From: Bacteroidia bacterium
GTDB lineage: Bacteria > Bacteroidota > Bacteroidia > Bacteroidales > Paludibacteraceae
Reading direction: 5' to 3'
Length of the DNA stretch: 64,000 nucleotides
Assembly: GCA_009930305.1 (NCBI GenBank)
Contig: RZYM01000011.1
Span: forward strand, 1-64,000
The notes beneath the pieces are model-generated. The model saw only the letters and a list, made by a program, of their open reading frames with translations, did not search any database and was not told the origin of the DNA. Each line of letters starts with the position of its first letter. The first letter of the stretch is position 1. A program made the translations under genes and the position numbers. Shown piece after piece: positions 30,134-42,743 of this stretch.

Positions 30134-30577
30134 ATGGCAAAAGAAGTTGCTGGACAAATCAAATTGCAAATTAAAGGCGGTGCCGCAAACCCGTCTCCTC
30201 CTATTGGTCCTGCCTTAGGTTCTAAGGGTATCAATATAATGGAGTTTTGCAAACAGTTTAATGCCAGAACACAAGACAAGGCAGGTAAAATATTACCTGT
30301 AGTTATTACGTATTACTCAGATAAGTCGTTCGATTTTATCATCAAAACGCCTCCGGTAGCAATCCAATTGTTGGAGTTATCCAAACAAAAAAGCGGATCT
30401 GCAGAACCGAATCGTAAAAAAGTCGCTGAAATTACTTGGGATCAAGTAAAAGTAATCGCTCAAGATAAAATGCCCGATTTAAACTGTTTTACAGTTGAAT
30501 CTGCAATGCGTATGGTAGCCGGAACAGCAAGAAGCATGGGTATTACTGTAAAAGGAGAATTCCCTGCAAGTAACTAA
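30134..30577 (+). CDS. rplK: 50S ribosomal protein L11
   Basis: Full-length L11; operon position. Confidence 0.99.
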   Translation: MAKEVAGQIKLQIKGGAANPSPPIGPALGSKGINIMEFCKQFNARTQDKAGKILPVVITYYSDKSFDFIIKTPPVAIQLLELSKQKSGSAEPNRKKVAEITWDQVKVIAQDKMPDLNCFTVESAMRMVAGTARSMGITVKGEFPASN

Positions 30578-30595
30578 CACTTCAATTTTAAAAAA

Positions 30596-31288
30596 ATGAG
30601 TAAACAGACAAAAAATCAAAAATTGGCTGCTGCAAAGATTGAAGTAGGTAAAAACTATTCACTTGCAGAAGCATCTGCTTTGGTAAAAGAAATAACTACC
30701 ACAAAATTCGACGCGTCTGTAGATATAGACGTGCGTTTGGGTATTGACCCTCGTAAATCTAACCAAATGGTAAGAGGCGTTGTCTCTTTGCCTAATGGAA
30801 CAGGTAAATCAGTTAGGGTTCTTGCTTTATGTACACCCGACGCGGAAGCAGATGCGAAAGCAGCTGGTGCCGATTATGTCGGACTTGACGAGTACATCGA
30901 AAAGATAAAAGGTGGATGGACAGATGTTGATGTTATCATCACAATGCCTTCTATCATGGGTAAGATTGGTGCTCTAGGTCGCGTTTTAGGCCCTCGTGGC
31001 TTAATGCCAAACCCAAAGAGTGGCACCGTTACAAATGAAGTTGGCAAGGCTGTAAAAGAAGTAAAACAAGGTAAAATAGATTTCAAAGTTGATAAATCTG
31101 GTATTGTACATACCTCTGTCGGCAAAGTATCCTTCACTCCGAAACAGATTGAAGAGAATGCAAAGGAATTTATTTCAATGTTGAACAAACTGAAACCATC
31201 TTCTTCTAAAGGTGTTTATATCAAGAGCATTTATCTTTCCAGCACAATGAGCAAAGGTCTGAAAATTGACCCTAAATCTGCTGAATAA
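30596..31288 (+). CDS. rplA: 50S ribosomal protein L1
   Basis: Full-length L1; operon position. Confidence 0.99.
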   Translation: MSKQTKNQKLAAAKIEVGKNYSLAEASALVKEITTTKFDASVDIDVRLGIDPRKSNQMVRGVVSLPNGTGKSVRVLALCTPDAEADAKAAGADYVGLDEYIEKIKGGWTDVDVIITMPSIMGKIGALGRVLGPRGLMPNPKSGTVTNEVGKAVKEVKQGKIDFKVDKSGIVHTSVGKVSFTPKQIEENAKEFISMLNKLKPSSSKGVYIKSIYLSSTMSKGLKIDPKSAE

Positions 31289-31307
31289 CTTTAAAAAAAA
31301 CAACGTT

Positions 31308-31835
31308 ATGAAAAAGGAAGATAAAAGCAAAGTAATTAGTCAATTGAAAGATGCGCTAGGTCAATATAGCCATTTCTATGTTACAGACACATCAGGCTTA
31401 AACGCTGAACGTACTTATGTACTTAGAAAAAACTGCTTTCAACAAGACGTAAAATTGGTAGTTGTAAAAAACACCTTGTTCCAAAAAGCTCTTGAAGCTA
31501 CGGGTACGGACTATACTCCGTTATTCGACATTTTAAAGGGTTCCACATCGATCATGTTTTCAAATAACAGCAATGCTCCTGCTAGTCTTATCAAACAAAT
31601 GAAGAAAGATAAGGCTAACAATGACAAACCTGTATTGAAAGCTGCTTATGTACAAGAATGTTTCTATTTTGGCGAGGATCAATTAGATGCATTAGTTTCT
31701 TTGAAATCAAAGGAACAACTTCTCGGCGAGATTATTGGTATGTTACAGTCTCCTATGCAAAACGTAATATCGGCTTTGCAATCAGGCGGCAATACAATAC
31801 AGGGCGTGCTAAAAACATTAGGCGAGAAAGAATAA
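31308..31835 (+). CDS. rplJ: 50S ribosomal protein L10
   Basis: L10 family; start moved from 31266 to MKKEDKS at 31308. Confidence 0.96.
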   Translation: MKKEDKSKVISQLKDALGQYSHFYVTDTSGLNAERTYVLRKNCFQQDVKLVVVKNTLFQKALEATGTDYTPLFDILKGSTSIMFSNNSNAPASLIKQMKKDKANNDKPVLKAAYVQECFYFGEDQLDALVSLKSKEQLLGEIIGMLQSPMQNVISALQSGGNTIQGVLKTLGEKE

Positions 31836-31881
31836 CAAATTATAATTAATTTATTAGTAACTTATTTTAAATCATAAAACA

Positions 31882-32262
31882 ATGGCAGATTTGAAAAAAA
31901 TTGCAGAAGAGTTAGTAAACTTGACAGTAAAAGATGTAAATGAACTAGCTAAAATTTTAAAAGACGAATATGGTATCGAACCTGCAGCTGCTGCTGTAGC
32001 CGTAGCAGCTCCTGCTGCCGGTGGTGCTGCTGCTCCTGCTGCTGAAGAAAAAACATCTTTTGATGTTTCTTTGAAAGCCGCTGGTGCAAATAAATTGGCA
32101 ATCGTAAAACTAGTAAAAGAATTGACAGGTCTTGGCTTGAAAGAAGCTAAAGATTTAGTTGATGCTGCTCCTTCAGTAATCAAAGAAGGATTGTCAAAAG
32201 ACGATGCTGAGAATATGAAAAAACAATTGACAGAAGCTGGTGCTGAAGTTGAATTGAAGTAA
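31882..32262 (+). CDS. rplL: 50S ribosomal protein L7/L12
   Basis: Ala-rich hinge plus [16 protein letters not shown]-terminal domain. Confidence 0.98.
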   Translation: MADLKKIAEELVNLTVKDVNELAKILKDEYGIEPAAAAVAVAAPAAGGAAAPAAEEKTSFDVSLKAAGANKLAIVKLVKELTGLGLKEAKDLVDAAPSVIKEGLSKDDAENMKKQLTEAGAEVELK

Positions 32263-32289
32263 ACTAACATCCTGTTAATCAGGAAATCC

Positions 32290-32326
32290 GGTTTAGAACC
32301 TTAGAAATAAGGCTCTAAACCTTTTT
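32290..32326 (+). terminator. Intrinsic terminator/attenuator between rplL and rpoB
   Basis: GGTTTAGAaCCTTA-gaaa-TAAGGcTCTAAACC followed by TTTTT; one internal mismatch. Confidence 0.8.
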
Positions 32327-32408
32327 ATGTTTATTAATAAAGTGGTGTTCTATTCCACCGAGAATACGGCAATCACGAGTTCATTAACCATGTTGATAGA
32401 CCTCTCGT

Positions 32409-35400
32409 ATGAGTAACCAAAGAATAAATTTTTCTTCCATTAAAAATCCGTTGGAATACCCAGATTTCCTGGAGGTACAATTGAAGTCATTCCAGGACTT
32501 TTTCCAACTTGATACCCCACCCGAAAAACGCAAGAACGAAGGTTTGTATAAAGTATTTGCGGAAAATTTTCCAATAGCAGATACTCGTAACAATTTCATC
32601 CTTGAATTTTTAGACTACTATGTAGATCCACCAAGATATAGCATTCAAGAATGCATAGAACGTGGACTAACTTACAGTGTTCCTTTAAAGGCAAAGCTGA
32701 AATTGTACTGCACCGATCCCGATCATGAAGATTTCGATACGGTAATACAAGACGTATATTTGGGCCCAATCCCGTATATGACAGAAAAGGGAACTTTTGT
32801 CATCAACGGAGCCGAACGCGTAATCGTTTCACAGTTGCACCGTTCACCTGGTGTTTTCTTTGGAAAAAGTATGCATGCAAACGGCACAAAATTATATTCG
32901 GCAAGAATTATACCTTTCCGCGGTTCCTGGATAGAATTCACAACAGACATTAACAATGTCATGTACGCATACATCGACAGAAAGAAAAAATTGCCTGTAA
33001 CAACACTTTTAAGAGCAATCGGATTTGAAAGCGACAAAGACATTTTGGAAATTTTCAGCCTTGCAGAAGAAGTTAAAGTATCAAAGGCAAGTTTGAAGAA
33101 ATCTGTAGGTCGCACATTAGCAGCACGCGTGCTGAAAACATGGGTTGAAGATTTTGTTGATGAAGATACCGGCGAAGTTGTTTCAATTGATCGTAACGAA
33201 GTTATTATCGATCGTGAAACAGTTTTAGCAGCAGAACATATTGACACTATACTAGAAGCAAATGTTCCAACAATTTTGTTGCACAGAGAGGATATAAACC
33301 AATCTGATTACACGGTTATATATAATACATTGCAGAAAGACCCAAGTAATTCGGGAAAAGAAGCAACATATTATATATATCGTCAATTACGTAATGCAGA
33401 ACCTACTGACGATGCTAGCGCACGTGAGGTTATTAACAACCTTTTCTTCTCCGAAAAGAGATACGATTTAGGTGATGTAGGTCGCTATCGCATCAACAAA
33501 AAATTGAATCTGGATATATCTCCTGAAATTAAAGTTTTAACTAAAGAAGATATTATTGCTATTATTCAATACTTAATACAACTTTTAAATTCAAAGGCAG
33601 ACGTAGATGATATAGATCATTTAAGTAATCGTCGTGTACGTACTGTTGGAGAGCAATTATACAACCAATTCGGAGTTGGACTTGCACGTATGGCACGTAC
33701 AATTCGCGAACGTATGAACGTACGCGATAACGAAGTATTTACTCCTATTGATTTGATTAATGCAAAAACCATATCGTCAGTAATCAACACGTTCTTTGGA
33801 ACAAATGCACTTTCTCAATTCATGGATCAAACCAATCCATTGGCAGAGATTACACACAAACGCCGTCTATCAGCATTAGGACCTGGTGGTTTGTCTCGTG
33901 AACGTGCAGGATTTGAGGTTCGTGACGTACACTATACACACTATGGACGTCTTTGCCCGATTGAAACCCCTGAAGGTCCAAACATCGGTTTAATTTCATC
34001 TTTATGCGTATATGCAAAAATCAACAACCTTGGATTTATCGAAACTCCATATCGCAAGGTTACCGATAAAACAGTTGATTTAAAGAAAGAAGACATCATA
34101 TATATGACCGCCGAAGAAGAAGAAGGCAAAATTATCGCTCAAGGTAATGCACCTCTTGACGACGAAGGTCATTTTACACGTGCCAAAGTTAAATCTCGCC
34201 AAGATAGCGATTTCCCTGTTGTTATACCTGAAGAAGTAGAACTTATGGACGTAGCTCCACAACAAATTGCTTCTATTGCAGCTGCATTAATCCCATTCTT
34301 GGAACACGATGATGCTAACCGTGCTTTAATGGGTTCAAACATGATGAGACAGGCAGTACCTTTGTTACATGCCGAAGCTCCTATTGTTGGTACAGGATTG
34401 GAAGGTCAACTAATACGTGATTCACGTACACAAATTACAGCTGAACGTGATGGCGTTGTTGAATTTGTTGATTCAACCTGCATTAAAGTAAAATATAATT
34501 ACTCTGACGAAGAATTGTTCGTTATGTTCGATAGTCCAATAAAAGAATATCGTATTTCTAAATTCCAAAAGACCAATCAAAGCACAACCTTCGACCTACG
34601 TCCTATTGTTAAGAAAGGGGAACGCGTTACAAAAGGTCAGATTTTGACAGAAGGTTATTCTACAGAGAATGGTGAGTTGGCAATCGGACGCAACTTAAAA
34701 GTAGCATTCATGCCTTGGAAAGGATACAACTACGAGGATGCCATCGTTATTAACGAGCGCATTGTACGTGAAGATATTTTTACTTCTGTGCATGTTGACG
34801 AATACACATTGGAGGTTCGCGAAACAAAACGCGGTATGGAGGAATTAACCTCTGATATTCCAAACGTAAGCGAAGATGCAACAAAAGATTTAGATGAAAC
34901 AGGTATTGTTCGCATTGGGGCATTAATCGAACCCGGTGATATCCTAATTGGTAAAATTACTCCTAAAGGAGAGTCAGATCCTTCTCCGGAAGAAAAATTG
35001 TTACGTGCTATATTCGGTGATAAGGCTGGTGACGTTAAAGACGCATCTTTAAAAGCATCCCCTTCATTACATGGTGTAGTTATTGGCAAACGCTTGTTCG
35101 CAAAAGTTCAAAAGGACAAGAAATCAAAGAATGCCGAGAAAGTAACAATGGCCAAATTAGAAGAAAACTTCGAAGAAGAAACTTTACAATTGAAAACTAT
35201 TTTAGTCAGTAAATTGATGGAGCTTACAAACGGAAAAACTTCGCAAGGAGTTAAAGACTTTTTAGATGCAGATGTTATTGCAAAAGGCAATAAGTTCTCA
35301 CAAAAGCAATTAATGGATGTTGATTACACAAGCGTACAAACAGGCAAGTGGACAACTGATGCACACAAAAACGATTTGATTCGCGATGTAATTCTAAATT

Positions 35401-36209
35401 ATTTGCGCCGTTACAAGGAACTAGACGCACAGCTTAAACGCGAAAAATACAATATGACTATTGGAGATGAATTACCTTCAGGTATTATCAAATTAGCTAA
35501 AGTTTATATTGCTAAGAAACGTAAAATACGCGTTGGTGATAAGATGGCAGGACGACATGGTAACAAGGGTATCGTATCAAGAATTGTACGTCAAGAAGAT
35601 ATGCCATTCTTAGAAAATGGTACGCCTGTTGATATTGTCCTAAACCCTCTGGGTGTGCCTTCTCGTATGAACCTTGGACAGATCTTTGAAACTGTTTTAG
35701 GCTGGGCAGGTAAAGAATTAGGCGTTAAATTTGCTACACCGATTTTTGATGGCGCAACTATAGACGACCTTAATATATGGACAGATAAAGCCGGTGTTCC
35801 TCGTTATGGTAAAACTTACTTGTTTGATGGTGGCACAGGCGAACGCTTCGACCAAGCTGCAACTGTAGGTGTTATTTATATGCTAAAATTAGGCCACATG
35901 GTTGATGATAAGATGCACGCACGTTCAATCGGACCGTACTCTTTAATTACTCAACAACCACTTGGAGGTAAAGCTCAATTTGGTGGTCAACGTTTTGGTG
36001 AAATGGAAGTTTGGGCATTGGAAGCATTTGGTGCTGCTCACGTATTACAAGAAATCTTGACTATTAAGTCAGATGATGTTATGGGGCGTGCAAAAGCTTA
36101 CGAAGCTATTGTTAAAGGTGATCCACTACCGCAACCTGGTATTCCGGAATCACTCAATGTATTATTACATGAGTTACGTGGTTTAGGTCTTAGCATCAAC
36201 TTAGAGTAA
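32409..36209 (+). CDS. rpoB: DNA-directed RNA polymerase subunit beta
   Basis: Full-length RpoB. Confidence 0.99.
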   Translation: MSNQRINFSSIKNPLEYPDFLEVQLKSFQDFFQLDTPPEKRKNEGLYKVFAENFPIADTRNNFILEFLDYYVDPPRYSIQECIERGLTYSVPLKAKLKLYCTDPDHEDFDTVIQDVYLGPIPYMTEKGTFVINGAERVIVSQLHRSPGVFFGKSMHANGTKLYSARIIPFRGSWIEFTTDINNVMYAYIDRKKKLPVTTLLRAIGFESDKDILEIFSLAEEVKVSKASLKKSVGRTLAARVLKTWVEDFVDEDTGEVVSIDRNEVIIDRETVLAAEHIDTILEANVPTILLHREDINQSDYTVIYNTLQKDPSNSGKEATYYIYRQLRNAEPTDDASAREVINNLFFSEKRYDLGDVGRYRINKKLNLDISPEIKVLTKEDIIAIIQYLIQLLNSKADVDDIDHLSNRRVRTVGEQLYNQFGVGLARMARTIRERMNVRDNEVFTPIDLINAKTISSVINTFFGTNALSQFMDQTNPLAEITHKRRLSALGPGGLSRERAGFEVRDVHYTHYGRLCPIETPEGPNIGLISSLCVYAKINNLGFIETPYRKVTDKTVDLKKEDIIYMTAEEEEGKIIAQGNAPLDDEGHFTRAKVKSRQDSDFPVVIPEEVELMDVAPQQIASIAAALIPFLEHDDANRALMGSNMMRQAVPLLHAEAPIVGTGLEGQLIRDSRTQITAERDGVVEFVDSTCIKVKYNYSDEELFVMFDSPIKEYRISKFQKTNQSTTFDLRPIVKKGERVTKGQILTEGYSTENGELAIGRNLKVAFMPWKGYNYEDAIVINERIVREDIFTSVHVDEYTLEVRETKRGMEELTSDIPNVSEDATKDLDETGIVRIGALIEPGDILIGKITPKGESDPSPEEKLLRAIFGDKAGDVKDASLKASPSLHGVVIGKRLFAKVQKDKKSKNAEKVTMAKLEENFEEETLQLKTILVSKLMELTNGKTSQGVKDFLDADVIAKGNKFSQKQLMDVDYTSVQTGKWTTDAHKNDLIRDVILNYLRRYKELDAQLKREKYNMTIGDELPSGIIKLAKVYIAKKRKIRVGDKMAGRHGNKGIVSRIVRQEDMPFLENGTPVDIVLNPLGVPSRMNLGQIFETVLGWAGKELGVKFATPIFDGATIDDLNIWTDKAGVPRYGKTYLFDGGTGERFDQAATVGVIYMLKLGHMVDDKMHARSIGPYSLITQQPLGGKAQFGGQRFGEMEVWALEAFGAAHVLQEILTIKSDDVMGRAKAYEAIVKGDPLPQPGIPESLNVLLHELRGLGLSINLE

Positions 36210-36221
36210 AAAGAAAGCACT

Positions 36222-39200
36222 ATGGCATTTAGAACAGATAATAAAGTAAAAACAAACTTCAAACAAATAGCTATTGGATTGGCTTCCCCTGAAGAAATCC
36301 TAGAGCAGTCGAGTGGCGAGGTCCTAAAACCGGAAACCATAAACTACCGCACATACAAACCTGAACGTGATGGTTTGTTTTGCGAACGCATCTTTGGTCC
36401 TACAAAGGACTATGAATGCCATTGCGGAAAATACAAACGCATCCGCTATAAGGGTATTGTTTGCGACCGCTGTGGCGTTGAAGTAACAGAGAAGAAAGTA
36501 CGTCGTGAAAGAATGGGACACATACAATTAGTTGTTCCTGTTGCACACATTTGGTATTTTCGCTCATTACCAAACAAAATTGGTTATCTTTTAGGATTGC
36601 CAACTAAAAAATTGGATGCAATCATATATTATGAAAAATATGTGATTATACAAGCTGGCATACGTACCGATTTAGCAGAAGGAGATTTACTAACAGAAGA
36701 GGAATACCTCGACATAGTTGATTCTCTTCCTCGCGAAAATTATTTGTTGGAAGATACAGATCCTAATAAGTTTATCGCCAAAATGGGTGCAGATGCTGTT
36801 TACGATATGCTTACACGTTTGGATTTGGATAGCTTATCATATGAATTACGTGATAAAGCAAGCAACGACTCATCTCAACAGCGTAAAACAGAAGCATTAA
36901 AACGCTTACAAGTAATCGAATCATTCAGGGCTTCAAAAAATGTTAACAAGCCTGAATGGATGATTATGAAAGTAATCCCTGTTATCCCACCTGAATTAAG
37001 ACCTTTGGTTCCTCTTGATGGTGGACGTTTTGCAACTTCAGACTTAAATGACTTATACAGACGTGTTATTATTCGTAACAATCGTCTTAAGAAACTTATA
37101 GAGATAAAAGCTCCTGAAGTTATTTTGAGAAACGAGAAACGTATGTTGCAGGAAGCTGTAGATTCATTATTCGACAACACACGTAAGTCAACTGCTGTTA
37201 AAGCAGATGCTAATCGTCCTCTTAAATCTTTATCTGATAGTTTGAAAGGCAAACAAGGTCGTTTCCGTCAAAACTTATTAGGTAAACGTGTTGACTATTC
37301 TGCACGTTCAGTAATTGTCGTTGGACCTGAATTGAAGATGCACGAATGCGGACTTCCCAAAGACATGGCTGCTGAATTATACAAACCATTTATCATTCGT
37401 AAATTAATTGAACGTGGTATTGTAAAAACTGTAAAATCAGCTAAGAAAATTGTTGATCGTAAAGATCCTGTCGTTTGGGATATCTTGGAATATGTAATGA
37501 AAGGACATCCTGTATTACTTAACCGTGCTCCGACTTTGCACCGTTTAGGTATTCAAGCATTTCAACCTAAAATGATAGAAGGAAAAGCTATTCAGTTGCA
37601 CCCATTAGCATGTACGGCATTCAATGCTGACTTCGATGGCGACCAGATGGCTGTTCACTTACCTCTCGGTAATGATGCTGTTTTGGAAGCACAAATATTG
37701 ATGTTAGCATCACACAATATTTTAAATCCTGCAAATGGAGCTCCTATCACAGTGCCTTCACAAGATATGGTTCTTGGTCTTTACTATATGACAAAACCAA
37801 GACCTGGTGCACAAGGTGAAGGATTGAAATTTTATTCTCCAAAAGAGGTTACTATTGCATACAACGAACGTAAAGTATCATTAAACGCAAAAATAACAGT
37901 AAAAACTAAGGACGTTCAAAACGGACTTATAATTACTAGATTAATTGATACAACAGTTGGTCGTGTATTGGTTAACGAATGCGTACCTGATGAAGTAGGA
38001 TTTATCAATGAAGTGCTATCTAAAAAATCACTTCGTGATATCATTAGCAAAGTAATCAGCGTATGTGGAGTTGCTCGTACAGCCGATTTCTTAGATGAAA
38101 TCAAGAACATGGGTTATTATATGGCTTTCAAAGGATGTTTGTCTTTTAACTTACAAAACGTTATCATTCCTAAAGAAAAAGATGAATTGGTGAAAGAGGG
38201 ATATGATAAAGTTGAGGCCATATTGAATGACTATAATATGGGGTTCATTACTTACAACGAACGTTACAACCAAATCATTGATACTTGGACACACGTAAAC
38301 TCAAAATTGTCAAATATTTTGATGAAGCAATTGTCTGAAGATGATCAAGGTTTCAACTCTGTATTCATGATGTTGGATTCAGGTGCTCGTGGTTCTAAAG
38401 AGCAAATTCGTCAGTTGTCCGGTATGCGTGGTTTGATGGCAAAACCTCAGAAGGCTGGTGCCGAAGGTGGTCAAATCATTGAAAACCCTATTTTGGCTAA
38501 CTTTAAAGAGGGTCTATCTGTGTTGGAATACTTTATTTCAACCCATGGTGCTCGTAAAGGTCTGGCTGATACCGCATTAAAGACTGCAGATGCAGGTTAC
38601 TTAACACGTCGTTTGGTAGATGTATCACATGATGTTATAATAACAGAAGAAGACTGCGGCACATTACGTGGATTAGTAGCTACAGAATTAAAGAATAATG
38701 AAGATATTATTTCTTCACTTTATGAACGTATCCTAGGTAGAGTTTCTGTACACGACATTCAACATCCTTTAACAGGAAAAATAATTGTTGGAGCCGGAGA
38801 AGAAATCACAGAAGAAGCTGCAAAAACAATACAAAATTCTCCAATCGAACACGTAGAAATACGTTCGGTATTGACATGCGAATCTAAAAAAGGTGTTTGC
38901 GCAAAATGCTACGGCAGAAACTTGGCAACAGGACGCATGGTTCAAAAAGGAGAATCTGTTGGTGTTATCGCTGCACAATCTATCGGTGAACCTGGAACAC
39001 AGTTGACATTGCGTACATTCCACGTCGGTGGTGTTGCTGCGAACGTAGCTGCAGAAAATAAAATTGTATCTAGATACGATGGTATCTTAGAAATTGACGA
39101 GTTACGTACAGTTACTTCAGATGACAATGTAACATTAGTAGTAAGCCGTTTGGCTGAATTACGTATCATAGAGCCAACAACTAGAGTTGTTTTGACACAA

Positions 39201-40496
39201 CAAAATATTCCTTATGCATCTACATTGTTCTTCAAATCAGGATCTACTGTTAAAAAAGGAGAAGTAATTTGCGAATGGGATCCTTTCAATGCTGTTATCA
39301 TAGCTGAAGGAAGTGGTAAAATGGCTTTCGAAAGCATGATTGAAAATGTAACCTTTAAAACAGAGTCTGACGAACAGACAGGTTTGAAAGAAAGGGTTAT
39401 TATTGAATCTAAGGATAAGAATAAGACTCCTTCTGCTCAAGTCTTAGACGAAAAGGGAGAAGTTATTCGTACTTACGCATTGCCGGTTGGTGCTCACATT
39501 TCTATCGAAGAGAAGGCAAAAATCAAGACCGGACAAATCTTGTTCAAGATTCCACGTGCTGTAAGCAAAGCAGGTGATATCACTGGTGGTCTTCCTCGTG
39601 TAACAGAATTATTTGAAGCTCGTAACCCTTCAAATCCTGCAATAGTATCTGAAATTGATGGAGAGGTAACATTCGGTAAGATTAAAAGAGGTCAACGCGA
39701 AATTATTATTACATCAAAAACAGGAGAAGAAAGAAAGTATCTTGTACCGCTATCAAAACAGATTCTAGTTCAAGAAAACGACTTTGTTCGCGCAGGTGGA
39801 GCTCTTTCAGATGGAGCAACCACGCCTTCTGATATTTTAGCAATCAAGGGACCTACTGCAGTACAAGAGTACATAGTAAATGAGGTCCAAGACGTATATC
39901 GTCTACAGGGTGTTAAAATCAATGATAAGCACTTTGAAGTAATTGTTCGTCAAATGATGCGTAAAGTTGAAATTGATGATCCGGGTGATACACGTTTCCT
40001 TGAAAAACAAATTGTTGACAAACAAGAATTTATGGCTGAAAATGATCTGATATGGGGCAAAAAGGTTATCACTGATGTGGGTGATTCTACTGCATTCCAA
40101 CGTGGTCAAATTGTAACAGCACGTAAATTACGTGACGAGAATAGTGCTTTAAAACGTAAAGACTTACGTACAATAGAAACTCGCGATGCAATACCTGCAA
40201 CATCAAGTCAGATTCTGCAAGGTATTACAAGAGCAGCTCTGCAAACAACAAGCTTTATGTCTGCTGCATCATTCCAAGAAACAACAAAAGTTTTGAACGA
40301 TGCTGCAATTAATGGCAAGGTTGATAAACTTGAAGGAATGAAGGAAAATGTAATCTGTGGCCATTTAATTCCAGCAGGTGCTGGTCAAGCTGAATTTGAA
40401 AAAATTATCGTAGCATCACGCGAAGAGTACGAAAAAATCATGGAAGCTAAACGTAACGTCATTGACGTTTCAGAACCGGCTAATATAAATGAATAA
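36222..40496 (+). CDS. rpoC: DNA-directed RNA polymerase subunit beta'
   Basis: Full-length RpoC including NADFDGDQM. Confidence 0.99.
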   Translation: MAFRTDNKVKTNFKQIAIGLASPEEILEQSSGEVLKPETINYRTYKPERDGLFCERIFGPTKDYECHCGKYKRIRYKGIVCDRCGVEVTEKKVRRERMGHIQLVVPVAHIWYFRSLPNKIGYLLGLPTKKLDAIIYYEKYVIIQAGIRTDLAEGDLLTEEEYLDIVDSLPRENYLLEDTDPNKFIAKMGADAVYDMLTRLDLDSLSYELRDKASNDSSQQRKTEALKRLQVIESFRASKNVNKPEWMIMKVIPVIPPELRPLVPLDGGRFATSDLNDLYRRVIIRNNRLKKLIEIKAPEVILRNEKRMLQEAVDSLFDNTRKSTAVKADANRPLKSLSDSLKGKQGRFRQNLLGKRVDYSARSVIVVGPELKMHECGLPKDMAAELYKPFIIRKLIERGIVKTVKSAKKIVDRKDPVVWDILEYVMKGHPVLLNRAPTLHRLGIQAFQPKMIEGKAIQLHPLACTAFNADFDGDQMAVHLPLGNDAVLEAQILMLASHNILNPANGAPITVPSQDMVLGLYYMTKPRPGAQGEGLKFYSPKEVTIAYNERKVSLNAKITVKTKDVQNGLIITRLIDTTVGRVLVNECVPDEVGFINEVLSKKSLRDIISKVISVCGVARTADFLDEIKNMGYYMAFKGCLSFNLQNVIIPKEKDELVKEGYDKVEAILNDYNMGFITYNERYNQIIDTWTHVNSKLSNILMKQLSEDDQGFNSVFMMLDSGARGSKEQIRQLSGMRGLMAKPQKAGAEGGQIIENPILANFKEGLSVLEYFISTHGARKGLADTALKTADAGYLTRRLVDVSHDVIITEEDCGTLRGLVATELKNNEDIISSLYERILGRVSVHDIQHPLTGKIIVGAGEEITEEAAKTIQNSPIEHVEIRSVLTCESKKGVCAKCYGRNLATGRMVQKGESVGVIAAQSIGEPGTQLTLRTFHVGGVAANVAAENKIVSRYDGILEIDELRTVTSDDNVTLVVSRLAELRIIEPTTRVVLTQQNIPYASTLFFKSGSTVKKGEVICEWDPFNAVIIAEGSGKMAFESMIENVTFKTESDEQTGLKERVIIESKDKNKTPSAQVLDEKGEVIRTYALPVGAHISIEEKAKIKTGQILFKIPRAVSKAGDITGGLPRVTELFEARNPSNPAIVSEIDGEVTFGKIKRGQREIIITSKTGEERKYLVPLSKQILVQENDFVRAGGALSDGATTPSDILAIKGPTAVQEYIVNEVQDVYRLQGVKINDKHFEVIVRQMMRKVEIDDPGDTRFLEKQIVDKQEFMAENDLIWGKKVITDVGDSTAFQRGQIVTARKLRDENSALKRKDLRTIETRDAIPATSSQILQGITRAALQTTSFMSAASFQETTKVLNDAAINGKVDKLEGMKENVICGHLIPAGAGQAEFEKIIVASREEYEKIMEAKRNVIDVSEPANINE

Positions 40497-40522
40497 ACCT
40501 AATTAAGGTATTCATTAATACG

Positions 40523-40560
40523 AATAAAGGCTGCCAAATAGGCAGCCTTTATTGTTTTAA
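40523..40560 (+). terminator. rpoC terminator aataaaggctgcc-aaata-ggcagcctttatt-gtttt
   Basis: Perfect 13-bp stem followed by T-rich tract. Confidence 0.85.
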
Positions 40561-40634
40561 TACAAAAATGAATTCATACTTTTCACTTATATTGTTTTTT
40601 ACTATCTTTGGGCAATAACCTAAATCATTTAAAC

Positions 40635-42743
40635 ATGAAACGAATAAAGGCTTTATTTATCTTCTTTTGCCTATTTATTGGCATTAATGCACAATCTATT
40701 TTATCACCAGACGGCAACGTAAAACTAATATTTCAATTAGACGAAATTGGTTGCCCAACATACGCGCTTCAATATAAGAATATTGACGTAATTAAAGCCA
40801 GTAAGATGGGTTTTGCGATTAAAAATGAGGCAGGACTACAAAACGGCTTTACTCTATTGTCATCACAAACCTCAACTTTTGATGAAACATGGAAACCTGT
40901 TTGGGGTGAAGTCAGCGAAATCAGAGATCAACACAATGAATTACTAGTTAATTTAGTTCAGACTGGGACAAACCGTTATATGCAAATCAGATTTAGAATC
41001 TTTAATGACGGAATAGGATTTAGATATGAATTTGAAAAACAAGATAAACTAGGATATTTTAAGATACAAGAAGAATTAACCAACTTCAACTTAACAGGAG
41101 ACCATAAAACCTTCTGGATTCCCGGAAATTTTGATTCAAACGAGTATTACTACACGACTTCAAATTTTAGCGAAATCAATGCTAACAAGGCTGATGGATC
41201 CGGAATAGGTACACATAAATTATTTTCATCCACAGGTGTACAAAGTCCAATACTCATGAAAACAGATAAAGGATTGTATATCTTGATATTTGAAGCAGGC
41301 GCATTAGATTATCCGGCCATGCATTTAGATGCTAATCTAAAGAATTATACTCTTACATCTGCTCTTGCCCCTGATGCATACGGCACAAAAGCATACATGC
41401 AAACACCATGCAAAACACCATGGAGAACCGTTTTAGTTACTGATAAAGCCACAGAGCTATTAGACTCTAAAACAATATTAAACCTAAATGAGCCATGCAA
41501 AATTAAAAATACTGATTTTATACATCCACAAAAATATATTGGTATATGGTGGGAAATGCATGTCCCTAATAAATCATCATGGAATTACGCAGATGGATAC
41601 AATATAAAACTAAAGGATACAGATTGGAATGCACTTAAGCCTAATGGCAGACATGGTGCTAACACAGAAAACACAAAAAGATATATTGACTTCGCCGCAC
41701 AACATGGTTTTAACGGTGTCCTTGTTGAAGGATGGAATATTGGATGGGAAGATTGGGCCGGTAATTGGAAAGAAGAAGTATTTGATTTTGTTACACCCTA
41801 TCCCGATTTTAATATAGAAGAATTATCACAATATGCAAAAAGTAAAGGCGTTAAGCTAATAATGCACCATGAAACATCCGGAGCCGTAACAAATTATGAA
41901 CGCAGGATAGATGATGCAATAGACTTTATGAAAAAGTACGGATACGATGCTGTGAAAACGGGTTATGTAGGTTGGATTATACCACGTGGAGAAGAGCACG
42001 ATGGTCAATGGATGGCACAACACTATACTCGGACAATTGAAAAATTCGCAAAAAATAGAATAATGATAGATCAACACGAACCTACTCGTCCTACCGGCCA
42101 GCATCGTACATATCCGAATTTAATGGCATGTGAGGCAGCTCGTGGAAATGAGTTCAATGCATGGAGTATCGGCAACCCACCCGAACATGAAACGATTCTG
42201 CCATTTACAAGACTTATGGGAGGACCAATGGACTATACTCCGGGAATATTTGAAATTAAAATGGATTATTATCAAAAAGGTAATTTATGCCAAGTTCATA
42301 CTACTTTAGCAAAGCAATTAGCTCTTTACGTAACATTATATAGCCCATTGCAAATGGCTGCTGACCTACCTGAGAACTATGAAAAGCACATGGATGCATT
42401 TCAGTTTATAAAAGACGTTGCTATTGATTGGGACGATACAAAAATATTGGAGGCAGAACCTGGCGATTATATTTGCATCGCTAGAAAAGCAAAGGGTTCA
42501 AATAATTGGTTTGTCGGATCTATAACCGATGAAAATGCTCGCACATCTATAATTGATCTTTCATTCTTGGATAAAAATAAAACTTACGACGCAATAATAT
42601 ACAAAGATGCAAAAGATGCAGATTGGCAATCGAATCCTATGGCATACAACATTGAGAACAAAAAGGTGAATAGCAAAACCACACTTAAGATTAATTTAGC
42701 AAAAGGAGGAGGATGCGCCATTAGTCTAAGGCCTCGCCCATAA
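40635..42743 (+). CDS. Glycoside hydrolase family 97 protein (SusB-like alpha-glucosidase family)
   Basis: GH97 N-terminal domain and TIM barrel (IGIWWEMHVP, GVLVEGWNIGWEDW, MIDQHEPTRPTG, NEFN); start moved to MKRIKALF because 40608 overlaps a TATCTTTG box. Confidence 0.92.
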   Translation: MKRIKALFIFFCLFIGINAQSILSPDGNVKLIFQLDEIGCPTYALQYKNIDVIKASKMGFAIKNEAGLQNGFTLLSSQTSTFDETWKPVWGEVSEIRDQHNELLVNLVQTGTNRYMQIRFRIFNDGIGFRYEFEKQDKLGYFKIQEELTNFNLTGDHKTFWIPGNFDSNEYYYTTSNFSEINANKADGSGIGTHKLFSSTGVQSPILMKTDKGLYILIFEAGALDYPAMHLDANLKNYTLTSALAPDAYGTKAYMQTPCKTPWRTVLVTDKATELLDSKTILNLNEPCKIKNTDFIHPQKYIGIWWEMHVPNKSSWNYADGYNIKLKDTDWNALKPNGRHGANTENTKRYIDFAAQHGFNGVLVEGWNIGWEDWAGNWKEEVFDFVTPYPDFNIEELSQYAKSKGVKLIMHHETSGAVTNYERRIDDAIDFMKKYGYDAVKTGYVGWIIPRGEEHDGQWMAQHYTRTIEKFAKNRIMIDQHEPTRPTGQHRTYPNLMACEAARGNEFNAWSIGNPPEHETILPFTRLMGGPMDYTPGIFEIKMDYYQKGNLCQVHTTLAKQLALYVTLYSPLQMAADLPENYEKHMDAFQFIKDVAIDWDDTKILEAEPGDYICIARKAKGSNNWFVGSITDENARTSIIDLSFLDKNKTYDAIIYKDAKDADWQSNPMAYNIENKKVNSKTTLKINLAKGGGCAISLRPRP

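Noticed and set aside
31872-32270. 132-aa antisense ORF opposite rplL
   Set aside because: Low-complexity mirror of the Ala-rich L7/L12 hinge; codon-bias artefact.
32723-33247. 174-aa antisense ORF inside rpoB, and similar antisense ORFs in rpoB/rpoC
   Set aside because: Ser/Thr-rich shadow ORFs with no recognisable domain.
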